Source: a bacterium
GTDB lineage: Bacteria; Bdellovibrionota_B; Oligoflexia; Silvanigrellales; Silvanigrellaceae
Reading direction: 5' to 3'
DNA length: 64,000 bases
NCBI GenBank assembly: GCA_009918675.1
Contig: RGDM01000012.1
Location: forward strand, 1-64,000
The notes beneath the pieces are model-generated. The model did not search any database. It was not told the origin of the DNA and saw nothing but the letters and a program-made list of their open reading frames with translations. Position numbers and translations under genes: made by a program. Shown here one piece after another: positions 26,589-35,161 of the stretch; position 1 is the first letter of the stretch; each line of letters opens with the position of its first letter.

Positions 26589-27233
26589 TCACGGCCAACG
26601 AAGCTCGACGCGAGCAACTGCGGACTGGGCAAGGAATTCAGCCGTGGGAAGCTGCTGCTGATTTTCGTTGTCGCGCTGAAGAGCGGTTTCGGGAAAATCA
26701 AAAACGAGTAAATAATCCTGCGTCCACTGGTTGATACCCAAGAAGAAGGTCTGCAAAAGGGTTTTGTCGACAACCCGGCGGATATAAAGTGGTGATTGTT
26801 GATTTGGACCAATACGCATCGAAAGTGTCCAGAGAGTTCTGTCGTCGAGATTATTGTAAGGTGCCTCAGGCGAAAAAACACTCACAAGCACTCCAAGACG
26901 AACTCCGCCCGAGGAGTCTGATAGAACGGAAATTCCTTCACCAGAGCCTCGTAACCGAGACAAACGCTGGGAAACAGCCCGACGCATTTCTTCACTCAGC
27001 AGCACACCCGACATTTCAATGCGGTGTTGAAACTTGGAAAAAACCCGAATATTTTTCGTCCATCGGGCCAAAACAGGCTGATACACATCATCTTCGCTCG
27101 GGCCAGGCGGTGCAACGGAGCTCACTTGACTCGAAACACAACCCGTCGTTGTCAGCACGAGGCTCCCAGCCAACAGCAGCACAGTGCAAGCAAAAGCAAA
27201 TTTATTTCGCAATCCCTTAAGAGGCTGTAACAC
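26589..27233 (-). CDS. Lipoprotein, unknown function
   Basis: This 214-residue protein has a signal peptide and a lipobox-like TTTGC (Cys32). The mature part is mixed alpha and beta and matches no family I recognise. FSKFQHRIEMSGVLLSEEMRRAV and the C-terminal LAQSAVARVELRWP are the most ordered stretches. The GTG start at 27233 follows AGGAGGGCG and lies inside the end of the FHA-GGDEF gene, giving a 17-base overlap, so translation is coupled. It sits between an FHA-GGDEF protein and a membrane kinase, so a role in the same envelope-signalling set is possible but not shown. Confidence 0.75.
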   Translation of the reverse strand: MLQPLKGLRNKFAFACTVLLLAGSLVLTTTGCVSSQVSSVAPPGPSEDDVYQPVLARWTKNIRVFSKFQHRIEMSGVLLSEEMRRAVSQRLSRLRGSGEGISVLSDSSGGVRLGVLVSVFSPEAPYNNLDDRTLWTLSMRIGPNQQSPLYIRRVVDKTLLQTFFLGINQWTQDYLLVFDFPETALQRDNENQQQLPTAEFLAQSAVARVELRWP

Positions 27234-28146
27234 GGTTTCGCCCTCCTTGCTTGGATTGATAAAGGCGCGAGTCTGCCAAGCGAATTAAATCTTGCAGTGT
27301 CGACATTGGTTCACTTGTTCCGTTATTGACAACCATTTCATGTGCGGAGGCAACTCCAAGGCTGACAGTCACAGGAATATTTTGCCCATCGTAATCAATT
27401 GAAGCAAGCTCAACCGTGCGGCGGATGCGCTCTGCAAGAGCGGTAGCTTCTGAGATAGCAGCCAGGGAAATAATGCAAAACTCTTCACCACCGTAGCGTG
27501 CAAAAACTTCTGACGTGCCCATGAGTGGTTTAATAGCTGCACACACTTCCTTGAGAACAATATCGCCTGCATCGTGACCATAGGTGTCATTGATGTTTTT
27601 GAACTTATCGAGATCGAGCATGATAAACGAGAGTTCTATTGCACCTGTCTTGCTCAGATTAAATTCTTCCTCGAGCCGCTCCATCGCATATTCACGACGA
27701 AAAACATCGAGCATTCGGTCTTGCACTGCCATGCGGTAAATGCGGTCGAACAAAAGTTGATCGGCACTGCCATGCGTAAAGTAACGCAATCGCACGTTGC
27801 CGACCCGAAGCATGTCACCATGAGCAAGCTCGGCGCTCTGCATCACGCGGATGTCGTTGATGTAAGTGTGGTTCAAGCTACCAAGGTCTGTTACGACGGC
27901 ATTGGTGCCGTGGAAATCAATTCGACAGTGTTCACGAGACACGCTCGGGTCATCAATCCAAACCTGAACTTTATCCGCTCTTCTCCCGAGCAAGGCTCCC
28001 ACTGTGGAAAGGACAAAGCGTTTTCCAGCGGCACCGCCATCATATTGAAGAAGAACTGGAGAGTTGTTGCGAGATTGCCCACCCGTCAGCGATTGGGTGG
28101 AGGACGCTACAATGGTTTTATCATCATTTGGTCTGTCGTCTGACAT
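27217..28146 (-). CDS. FHA-GGDEF diguanylate cyclase
   Basis: The 309-residue protein joins a phosphothreonine-reading FHA domain (about 30-120) to a GGDEF cyclase (about 150-309). The FHA motifs are GRR (54-56), SVSREHC (68-74) and LGSLNHTYIND (88-98). The cyclase has DLDKFKNINDTYGHDAGD and the active loop GGEEF (219-223). The residues that would form the RxxD inhibitory site read GTSE, so feedback inhibition at that site is probably lost, unlike the GGDEF protein at 2659. Activation by binding a phosphorylated partner such as the kinase at 26473 is a reasonable inference. ATG at 28146 lacks a strong ribosome site; MWIS upstream is an alternative. Confidence 0.93.
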   Translation of the reverse strand: MSDDRPNDDKTIVASSTQSLTGGQSRNNSPVLLQYDGGAAGKRFVLSTVGALLGRRADKVQVWIDDPSVSREHCRIDFHGTNAVVTDLGSLNHTYINDIRVMQSAELAHGDMLRVGNVRLRYFTHGSADQLLFDRIYRMAVQDRMLDVFRREYAMERLEEEFNLSKTGAIELSFIMLDLDKFKNINDTYGHDAGDIVLKEVCAAIKPLMGTSEVFARYGGEEFCIISLAAISEATALAERIRRTVELASIDYDGQNIPVTVSLGVASAHEMVVNNGTSEPMSTLQDLIRLADSRLYQSKQGGRNRVTAS

Positions 28147-28220
28147 CGAAATCCACACCCCACCGATTCAATCACAGAGATCTTACCAGGAGCGGGATAG
28201 AAAAGGGAACGGGCGCATTG

Positions 28221-29879
28221 TTAGAGCCCGCCCACCATCTTGACGCCAATGACGTTAGGCAATTTTCGCATCCCGATCACGAGTTCAGGATCAAGAGCAC
28301 CATCAATGCGAATCAGCGACATCGCCATTCCTCCGCGGCGGTTTCGCGAAAGTTCAAATTCGGCAATGTTGATATTGTTACGGGCAAGGAATGAACCCAA
28401 ATCGCCAATCACACCCGGACGGTCGTGGTTTTGTACCACCAGCATTTCACCCTCTGGTTCAATCTCGAATAGGAAATCATTGATAGAGCACAAACGCGGG
28501 TGTTCATTGCCAAACAAAACTGCTCCCACAGTGGTTTTTTCGTGAGCAGCAGCACCCTCGACGTGCAACTCAAGACCATTGCGGCGAACCGAAGTCGCAT
28601 CTGGGGACGCAAACTCGATATTCAAATTGAGCCCACGCCGATTGAGCAAGCGCTCGGCATTGACATAGCTCACGTATTCATCGCTGCTTGGAGAGACAAA
28701 GCCTTTCACCGCAGAGAGTTTAAGCAGCTGGAGTTCCTCGGGACGCACATCGGCAGCAACAAGTAATTTTAATTCGCGAGGGTTGAAATCGCAGATTTGA
28801 GCAGCAATGCGCCCCAATTTTTCTGCCAAGACCGCAAACCGCCGGGAAAACTCTGTGCCCAAGACAGAAACATGTGGAAGATTCACCGGCGTATCAACAA
28901 TTTCACCGCGCAGCGCTTTGAGAGTTTGCACGGCAACCGTGTGGCCGATCCGGAATTGCGCTTCATGCGTGCTGGCACCAATGTGCGGAGTAACCACGAC
29001 ATTTTTGTGCGAAACGAGTTCGATCAAGGGCTTTGGTTCATTGTCGAAAGTATCTAGGCCTGCGCCTGCAATGTAATTTTCATTGAGCAGTTTAACAAGA
29101 GCTTTCTCATTGATAATACCGCCCCGCGCCGCGTTTAACACAATTGCGCCCTTCTTCATTTTGCGCAATTCAATTTCGCCAACCATGCCCTTTGTTTCTT
29201 TATTCAACGGAGTATGAACCGTTAAAATATCGCACTCGGCCAAAAGCTCCTCGAGGGTTGCACGTCGCTCTGCGCCATGACGCCGAAATACGTCTTCAGA
29301 AATGTACGGGTCGTAAGCCAAAACCCGCATATCGAAAGAACGACAAAATTTTGCAACCCGGTGTCCGACATTCCCAAGACCAACAATTCCAATGGTCTTT
29401 TCTAGCAATTCGGTGCCGGTAAATTCGTGGCGATTCCACCCTCCCGCCGCAGTGCTGGAATGCGCGCGAGGGATATTTCTGATGACCGACAACAGCAAAC
29501 CGAGGGTCAATTCGGCAGCAGAGTTGGTGTTCTTGCCCGGCGTATTAAGCACCAAAACACCCGCTTCGGTTGCAGCGTCAACATCAATATTTCCGTAGCC
29601 AACCGCGGCCCGTGCGACAACGCTCAACTGCCGTCCGGCCGAAAGAACTTCTTTATCGACGTCGGTTTCTGAGCGCGAAATCAAGACATCAGCGTCGGCG
29701 ACTTCTTTTAATAAGACTTCGCGCGAACAGTCTGGAAAATATGCAAGGTCAGTTGGCAGCGATAAAGTCAATTCAGCAGGAGGATTGCGGAGATGGTCCA
29801 ATGCGACATCATGCAATTTGCCGGTGATAAGAATTTTGATCTTCTGTGGCGCATGCGCACCGGTGGATTGGCGTAGCAT
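28221..29879 (-). CDS. serA: D-3-phosphoglycerate dehydrogenase
   Basis: This 552-residue enzyme oxidises 3-phosphoglycerate with NAD, the first step of serine synthesis. The catalytic part has RAAVGYGNIDVDAATE, the nucleotide fold GIVGLGNVGHRVAK, the arginine of NAARGGI and the general base region in HIGASTHEAQ. After about residue 345 there is an allosteric substrate-binding-type domain. Residues about 475-552 form an ACT domain (VQNHDRPGVIGDLGSFLARN), which normally gives serine feedback. The length fits this class with a short N-terminal extension. ATG at 29879 follows CGGAGG. It begins 31 bases after the ABC exporter stop, so it is probably in the same transcript. Confidence 0.95.
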   Translation of the reverse strand: MLRQSTGAHAPQKIKILITGKLHDVALDHLRNPPAELTLSLPTDLAYFPDCSREVLLKEVADADVLISRSETDVDKEVLSAGRQLSVVARAAVGYGNIDVDAATEAGVLVLNTPGKNTNSAAELTLGLLLSVIRNIPRAHSSTAAGGWNRHEFTGTELLEKTIGIVGLGNVGHRVAKFCRSFDMRVLAYDPYISEDVFRRHGAERRATLEELLAECDILTVHTPLNKETKGMVGEIELRKMKKGAIVLNAARGGIINEKALVKLLNENYIAGAGLDTFDNEPKPLIELVSHKNVVVTPHIGASTHEAQFRIGHTVAVQTLKALRGEIVDTPVNLPHVSVLGTEFSRRFAVLAEKLGRIAAQICDFNPRELKLLVAADVRPEELQLLKLSAVKGFVSPSSDEYVSYVNAERLLNRRGLNLNIEFASPDATSVRRNGLELHVEGAAAHEKTTVGAVLFGNEHPRLCSINDFLFEIEPEGEMLVVQNHDRPGVIGDLGSFLARNNINIAEFELSRNRRGGMAMSLIRIDGALDPELVIGMRKLPNVIGVKMVGGL

Positions 29880-29910
29880 CAACAACCTCCGTCGGACATT
29901 CAATCCCGAT

Positions 29911-31737
29911 TCAGGCCAGCAGCGCGTTGGAATCAGACCCATCCATCCATTTGGGAAGAATATCCTCGGGCCTTCCCTGTGCAACAAGCCGACCTTGGTT
30001 CATCACAAGAACCAGGTCACAATCTTGTACTGTTTCCAAGCGATGGGCAATGACAAGAAGAGTTCGGCCCTGGAAGAGCTCCTTCACCGCCGTTTGAATG
30101 GCTGCATCTGTCTCTAAATCCACGCTCGCAGTTGGCTCATCCATGAGAACGATGGGTGTGTCCATGAGCAATGCTCGAGCAAAACAGACAAGCTGCCGCT
30201 GTCCAACCGAGAGGTTGCCACCACGCTCAAGAATATTGAAGTCGAGTCCGCCTGGGCACGCCGTCCGCACGTAATCTGCCAAGCGAACTGCCTTGAGCAC
30301 CTCCCACAACCGAACTTCTTCATGCAGCCCAAGCCGATCGAGATTGTGGCGGAGTGTGCCAGCAAACAAGTGCGGCTCTTGTGGAACAATGGCAAAGCAT
30401 CCTCGCGCAGCCGCAAGGGTTCTTTCCGCAAGGCTCCGACCGTTGATGAGAACTTCACCTGATTCCATGTCGAGCATTTGATAAAGTGCCTGAAAGAGTG
30501 TCGATTTGCCTGCACCCGTGCGACCAATAATCCCAACCCGAGCTCCCGCTGGAATTGTCGTGGTCACATTGTGCAGGACGCGCGGGAGTCCCTCCCGGTA
30601 GCGAGCAGACAGGTTGACGAAGCTCAGTTCGGCACCACGCGTTGTTTCCCTGTGTGAACTCGAGGTGAGTAAAGAATCGCTGGCAAACCCTTCGCGCGGC
30701 AAGTTGCGGTATTCAAGAATTCGCTCGAGCGAAACCATGGTTGAATCGATCATCGAAAAGCTGCGGGTTAACCACTGCATCGTGCCATCAAGACCAATGG
30801 AAAGGCTCATCAAAAAACCTGCCACGCCGGCCCCAAGAGTTCCACGGGCGAGCGCACTAATGACGAACAAAGTAACAATGAGCCCAAACATCTCCGAGGT
30901 CATTTTCAAGCGTACGTTCAACCAACGGGTCATGCGGTTTTGCGTCAGGTAGGCATACGCGTAGCGCTGCTGAAGTTCGCCCAAGCGTTTGTGAAACTCA
31001 TCCGCTTTACCATACGCTCGGATGGTCTGCATGCCTGCGACACTTTCAGTGAAAACCGACCAAACTGGGGTCTCTAGCACCTTACCCAAACGCTGAACTT
31101 CGCGGCTGGCGGGACGAAAATTTGCCTGTATGCGCAAATAAACAAGAGCGCAGGGAAGGCAGGCCAGGCAAGCGAGCGGGGCTTGCAGAGCCACCAGCAC
31201 AAATATCCAGATAATTTCCGCAATACAACCAAAAATATCATTGATGTAATTAGGGATCTCGACAAGTAAATTCGCGTAGTCGCCACTGAATCTGCGTACG
31301 ATGCGCCCGGTTGGATTTTCATCGTAGAAAGTCACAGGAACATGGGAAAGGTTCTCCACAACTTCATCGTGCAGCGAACGTCCTCCGCGCGCGAGAAAAC
31401 CTGTGACAAAGGTCCAGGTGAACGCGCGAAAGAAAACGGCAAACAAGACAAACCACACGAGCACGGACAAGCTCCGTTGCGGCGAAAGCTCGGCCAAATA
31501 GCGGCGTACGGGAATCTCGAAAGGCTTACCCTCAAGGCACAAATTCCCTGAACAACCTTCAACCCACAAGGAAACAAGCCAACGAAATCCGTTGGCAAAA
31601 AAATTCTCCGAGATAATCAAGAGAAGAAGCAGTGGCCCCATCCAAGCCATGGAACGCATCGAACGCAGATAACGTGAGTAGAACCCCACTCCCAGCGCGC
31701 CCGTTGAACGTTTTTCTTCGGCAACAAAACCACTCAT
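29911..31737 (-). CDS. ABC exporter half-transporter, MRP second-half type
   Basis: The 608-residue protein has six membrane helices (about 30-320) and one nucleotide-binding domain (375-600). Walker A is GRTGAGKST, the signature reads LSVGQRQL, Walker B is IVLMDEPTASVD with a catalytic Glu, and the H-loop is IAHR. LSVGQRQLVCFARALL is the hallmark of the second NBD of eukaryotic ABCC/MRP pumps. Together with the partner at 31734, it resembles a split MRP with one half per gene. The start overlaps the partner's stop (ATGA), so the two are made in equal amounts. The substrate is not known. Drug, conjugate or peptide export is possible. Confidence 0.92.
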   Translation of the reverse strand: MSGFVAEEKRSTGALGVGFYSRYLRSMRSMAWMGPLLLLLIISENFFANGFRWLVSLWVEGCSGNLCLEGKPFEIPVRRYLAELSPQRSLSVLVWFVLFAVFFRAFTWTFVTGFLARGGRSLHDEVVENLSHVPVTFYDENPTGRIVRRFSGDYANLLVEIPNYINDIFGCIAEIIWIFVLVALQAPLACLACLPCALVYLRIQANFRPASREVQRLGKVLETPVWSVFTESVAGMQTIRAYGKADEFHKRLGELQQRYAYAYLTQNRMTRWLNVRLKMTSEMFGLIVTLFVISALARGTLGAGVAGFLMSLSIGLDGTMQWLTRSFSMIDSTMVSLERILEYRNLPREGFASDSLLTSSSHRETTRGAELSFVNLSARYREGLPRVLHNVTTTIPAGARVGIIGRTGAGKSTLFQALYQMLDMESGEVLINGRSLAERTLAAARGCFAIVPQEPHLFAGTLRHNLDRLGLHEEVRLWEVLKAVRLADYVRTACPGGLDFNILERGGNLSVGQRQLVCFARALLMDTPIVLMDEPTASVDLETDAAIQTAVKELFQGRTLLVIAHRLETVQDCDLVLVMNQGRLVAQGRPEDILPKWMDGSDSNALLA

Positions 31738-33749
31738 AATTCTTGTCCCGCGCCGAGAGATGAACCACGCAATGAAGAAAGGATTTGGTGCAGGCGAGAG
31801 CCTGCTCTCGAGAGTTCTAACCAACTGCCAACTTCAACGACGCAGCCCTGATCAAGGACAACAATTTTTTCGGCGAGCGCGAGGTGTGCCAAACGATGTG
31901 TCGCCCAAAGAACCGTGGTTGGCGGCTTCCATTCATCCTTCAACAAGGCCTCGACAAGCTTGTCCTCAGTCTCGGTGTCAACCGCGCTCAGCGGATCATC
32001 CAGAAAAACAAGAGGCCGCCGAGCGAAAACTGCACGCGCCAAGCTCAATCGCTGTTTTTGCCCACCCGATAAGTTCACCCCACGCTCACCCAATTCGGTC
32101 GAAAGACCTGCGGGAAACGAACCAATATCGGAAGACAGCTGAGCACGGGCAAGCGCATTGACAACCTGTGTATCCAAGTTTTCAGTCTTCTCGGAGGCAT
32201 TCAAGTAACGTAACGGAATATTTTCACGAACGCTTGCAGCTGCAACAAAAGCTTCTTGAGGAACAAAAGTTTGATAGCGACGCAGAAATTCAAGAGTCTG
32301 TGCAGAGTGAACAGGCCAAACTATTTTCTGCCAAGAGGAATCGCTGTTTTGGATTTCTGCGTGAAGTAAAACCTCACCGCGCGAAGGGGTCATTTCACCC
32401 ATCAGAGTCTGCAACAAAACCGATTTGCCAGCGCCTACGGGGCCAACTATCGCAGTTAGGGCACCTGCTGGGATTGTGACAGAGACACCGCGCAACGCAG
32501 GTTGCGAGCTCTCTTGCCACTCAACCCAAACATCGCGCAGTTCAAAGGAAATATTGCGCGCATCAAAAATCTCTTCGAGACTGTGCACGTGTTCGGGCGG
32601 AACTAAAAATCCACGCGCGGCAAACTCTTCGCTTTGGACTTTTGCTTGAAAAATATTTTCCATCCGGCGGGCGCCCACCCGCGCTTCAGAAAGAATTCTT
32701 ACAAACCATGGCAGGGGATTCAGCTGCTGGCCAAGAATCGACGATAACCAAATTGCAGCAAACACCTGACTTGCCGACTTCTTCTCGTGAAACCACAGGA
32801 AGCCGGCAAAAACTCCAAGCGCAACCAACATCCACCATGAGGTCGACAAGCCAAAAGACGAACTGTAGTGACCTTTGAGCTTTAGGTCCTGCAAGAATTC
32901 TTTTTTCGCGGCGCTGCGAATGTCTTTTACAAACTGCTGGGTCCAGCCAAAGTAACGCACCAAGCGCGCTGCCTGCACCCATTCGGTGACAAGCGTGAGC
33001 CGCGCATCACTCCGCCGCATCAACTCACCATGGAGGCGCTGACCCAGCCAAGAGAAGAACATCGACACCGGAATTTGCAGAATAAGAATCAACAACGCGA
33101 CCAGCGCAGGAGGTCCAACGATTTGCCACATCACTGCGACAATTAAACTCACGCTGACGAATAAAACTGGAAAATCGACCGCTGCATGCGCGAAAAACTC
33201 GGCAATGTGGCGCGCGTCTGTTTGCGCAAGGTTAACGATATCACCCGTGGGGAACTTCGCCTTCGCATCACGCGACATATTCAAAACAAACGAATTCAAC
33301 CAGCGTGCCAGGGTGGTTTGAACACGAAAAACGACCAGTGTTTCGCGCTCAATTTTTTGCGCATGCAAGCTGGCAGCAAAGACGTTTAAAACAAATACCG
33401 AGATAGCCAAAAAAACACTATATGCAACTCGCTCCTGCGCCGATACCGAGCTTAAAGATTTCGCCGGATCAAAATAATTCAACACCTGCACAGCGAGTAA
33501 AGCGGCGACGATGGAGCATGAAACATCGACCGTGTGAATGGAAAACATCTTGAGCAAAGACAGCCGCTCGGCACGCATCACCACACGCATAAGAGAGGTT
33601 CTCAGCAATGGAAGGGACGCCCGCCAGTCGGTTGGATAGTGATGCTTGTCGGTGAAGATCCGCTCAACCCAAACATTTGAATTGAGATCTTGTTCTTGCC
33701 CGGGACGCGACTTGAGACTTGCCATCAGTGGGTTAACATCTGAAAACAT
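31734..33749 (-). CDS. ABC exporter half-transporter, MRP first-half type
   Basis: The 671-residue protein has a six-helix membrane domain followed by an NBD. Walker A is GPVGAGKSVLL, the signature is LSGGQKQRLSLARAVF and Walker B reads LVFLDDPLSAVD. The residue after the Walker B Asp is Asp and not the catalytic Glu, exactly as in NBD1 of MRP-type pumps. So its ATP site is probably degenerate while the partner's is active. It should form a heterodimer with the protein at 29911, coupled by ATGA. The start is chosen at 33749 because longer forms (to 33908) would overlap the divergent gene at 33811. The N-terminus FMFSDVNPLMASLK resembles the lasso start of ABCC pumps. Confidence 0.88.
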   Translation of the reverse strand: MFSDVNPLMASLKSRPGQEQDLNSNVWVERIFTDKHHYPTDWRASLPLLRTSLMRVVMRAERLSLLKMFSIHTVDVSCSIVAALLAVQVLNYFDPAKSLSSVSAQERVAYSVFLAISVFVLNVFAASLHAQKIERETLVVFRVQTTLARWLNSFVLNMSRDAKAKFPTGDIVNLAQTDARHIAEFFAHAAVDFPVLFVSVSLIVAVMWQIVGPPALVALLILILQIPVSMFFSWLGQRLHGELMRRSDARLTLVTEWVQAARLVRYFGWTQQFVKDIRSAAKKEFLQDLKLKGHYSSSFGLSTSWWMLVALGVFAGFLWFHEKKSASQVFAAIWLSSILGQQLNPLPWFVRILSEARVGARRMENIFQAKVQSEEFAARGFLVPPEHVHSLEEIFDARNISFELRDVWVEWQESSQPALRGVSVTIPAGALTAIVGPVGAGKSVLLQTLMGEMTPSRGEVLLHAEIQNSDSSWQKIVWPVHSAQTLEFLRRYQTFVPQEAFVAAASVRENIPLRYLNASEKTENLDTQVVNALARAQLSSDIGSFPAGLSTELGERGVNLSGGQKQRLSLARAVFARRPLVFLDDPLSAVDTETEDKLVEALLKDEWKPPTTVLWATHRLAHLALAEKIVVLDQGCVVEVGSWLELSRAGSRLHQILSSLRGSSLGAGQEL

Positions 33750-33810
33750 GAAGCGCTGCCACAATCCCCGGAGAAGCCCGAGCGATGGTGGAATATGAAG
33801 GATGTTTCGA

Positions 33811-35043
33811 ATGAAACTCACAACTCTGGACTCCCTGAGCGAACATCTGCTGGCGGTCATGTTACCTGCCTTGCAGACTGCGTCCAGTTCAATTCGGGCA
33901 GAAACCAAGAATCACCTGGCAAAGATGAGTCCACCTGCCGCGGACAGCATTGAACAATGCTGGTTACTATGGCAACTCCTGTGGATTTTTGCCGGCAAAG
34001 AAACACACGCTGTTGGCGGTTCCGCAAATGAAACTCCCGAGACTCGTTTGCGACTGTTGCGGGACACTCTGAAACTGCGGCTCAATAATCCGTTGCTCAA
34101 AAATAGCTTGCAGGGTCGATGGATGAACTCGTTCGGCCTCCCCGGGCTGAACGCAGAAGAAAATTTCGCGGCCAGCAGCGAGGAAACCTCCAGCAGCAAA
34201 CAAAAATCTTTTCATCACACCCAACACCCTGCGCAGGTTCTGCGAAAATTATTAGAAGACTCTCACGCTGACAAAACGCAACAACCCGACAACGCCCTCG
34301 CCCTGCTGAATCATTTCCTTTCGACCTACACTGGGCTCGGTGCAGCGCAACTCAAAAAAGTGAATTTTTGGATTGACGAATTCAATTCAAACAAAGGAGT
34401 GCTTACCTCTCAGAGACCAGCACTCGCGCTTGTCACTGAATACTCTTGGTTGGATTTTTCCGAACTCAAGGACACGCTTTTACAGAGCAACGACAACTGG
34501 AGTGTATGCACGCAAAAAGAAGTCTATTGCATTGAACTGCCACTGGGCTTGAATCGACCGATCAGCTGGCAGCTGTGCGATGGCTCGGCGTGGCTTGGAT
34601 GGCCAGCACGGATTGGAAAAACAGGAATACACCCGACCCATCAGCGCGCATTGGCTTGTCATGAGGCTGCTCATATTCGGCAAAAAAGAACTGCCTTTCG
34701 CAGCCACCCGTCGGAACAAAATAGCACTGAAACTGCAAGTGCCTGGGAGAGCGAGAAGAGCGCAATTCAAAGCGAGTGGAATGCACTCAACTCTTTCATC
34801 GTTGACTTACCAGCGAAACAGGCCGTTGAGTTGAAGAACCGCTGGTGGGCAGACAACTTCGCCCTACAAAAACAAATCTTTCTTGAAGATTGGCGTGCCT
34901 TTTCAGAGGCGCAAGAAGATAACAGTAGAGAGAACCAGCAAAAAACAACGGAACCAACAGAATTCCAGCTTTGGCAAGGTGGAATTTCGCTTCCGTTTAT
35001 GAGCGCACTCTATGCGTTAGCTTGCGAAGATCTGCACATTTAA
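33811..35043 (+). CDS. Protein of unknown function with an HEAAH motif
   Basis: I do not recognise this 410-residue protein. It is mostly helical, without a signal peptide or membrane segment. A Trp-rich helix, EQCWLLWQLLWIF, lies near 50. Residues LACHEAAHIRQK near 288 match the HExxH zinc-protease motif, but a third ligand is not evident. The motif occurs by chance fairly often, so protease activity is a suggestion only. A central Ser-rich stretch (about 115-130) separates two ordered regions. The ATG at 33811 has AAGGA eight bases ahead; the ATG three codons earlier lacks spacing. The gene is divergent from the MRP-type exporter pair across about 60 bases, so shared control is likely. Low identity to known families makes function open. 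Confidence 0.65.
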   Translation: MKLTTLDSLSEHLLAVMLPALQTASSSIRAETKNHLAKMSPPAADSIEQCWLLWQLLWIFAGKETHAVGGSANETPETRLRLLRDTLKLRLNNPLLKNSLQGRWMNSFGLPGLNAEENFAASSEETSSSKQKSFHHTQHPAQVLRKLLEDSHADKTQQPDNALALLNHFLSTYTGLGAAQLKKVNFWIDEFNSNKGVLTSQRPALALVTEYSWLDFSELKDTLLQSNDNWSVCTQKEVYCIELPLGLNRPISWQLCDGSAWLGWPARIGKTGIHPTHQRALACHEAAHIRQKRTAFRSHPSEQNSTETASAWESEKSAIQSEWNALNSFIVDLPAKQAVELKNRWWADNFALQKQIFLEDWRAFSEAQEDNSRENQQKTTEPTEFQLWQGGISLPFMSALYALACEDLHI

Positions 35044-35079
35044 AAGAAGTGTGACTTTGGGAGAATTAAAAAAAGAAGA

Positions 35080-35156
35080 TGGTGCAGCCGCAGGGACTCG
35101 AACCCCGGACCCCTGCCGTGTGAAGGCAGTGCTCTAACCAACTGAGCTACGGCTGC
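35080..35156 (-). tRNA. tRNA-Val (anticodon CAC)
   Basis: The minus strand reads as a complete cloverleaf. The acceptor stem is GCAGCCG/CGGCTGC, the D-arm contains AGCTCAGTTGGTTAGAGC, the anticodon arm is CTGCC-TTCACAC-GGCAG, and the T-arm contains GGTTCGAGTCC. The discriminator A is followed by an encoded CCA. The anticodon CAC (35118-35120 on the plus strand) reads GTG valine codons. The 5' end is only five bases from the stop of the DsbA-like gene, so the tRNA must be processed from its transcript or start inside that gene. A T-rich tract follows the CCA end and may aid termination. Confidence 0.95.
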
Positions 35157-35161
35157 GCAAG

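Noticed and set aside
28210..28230. Small stem around the serA stop followed by TTCCCTTTT
   Set aside because: Only five base pairs with an 11-base loop and a broken T tract; not enough to call a terminator.
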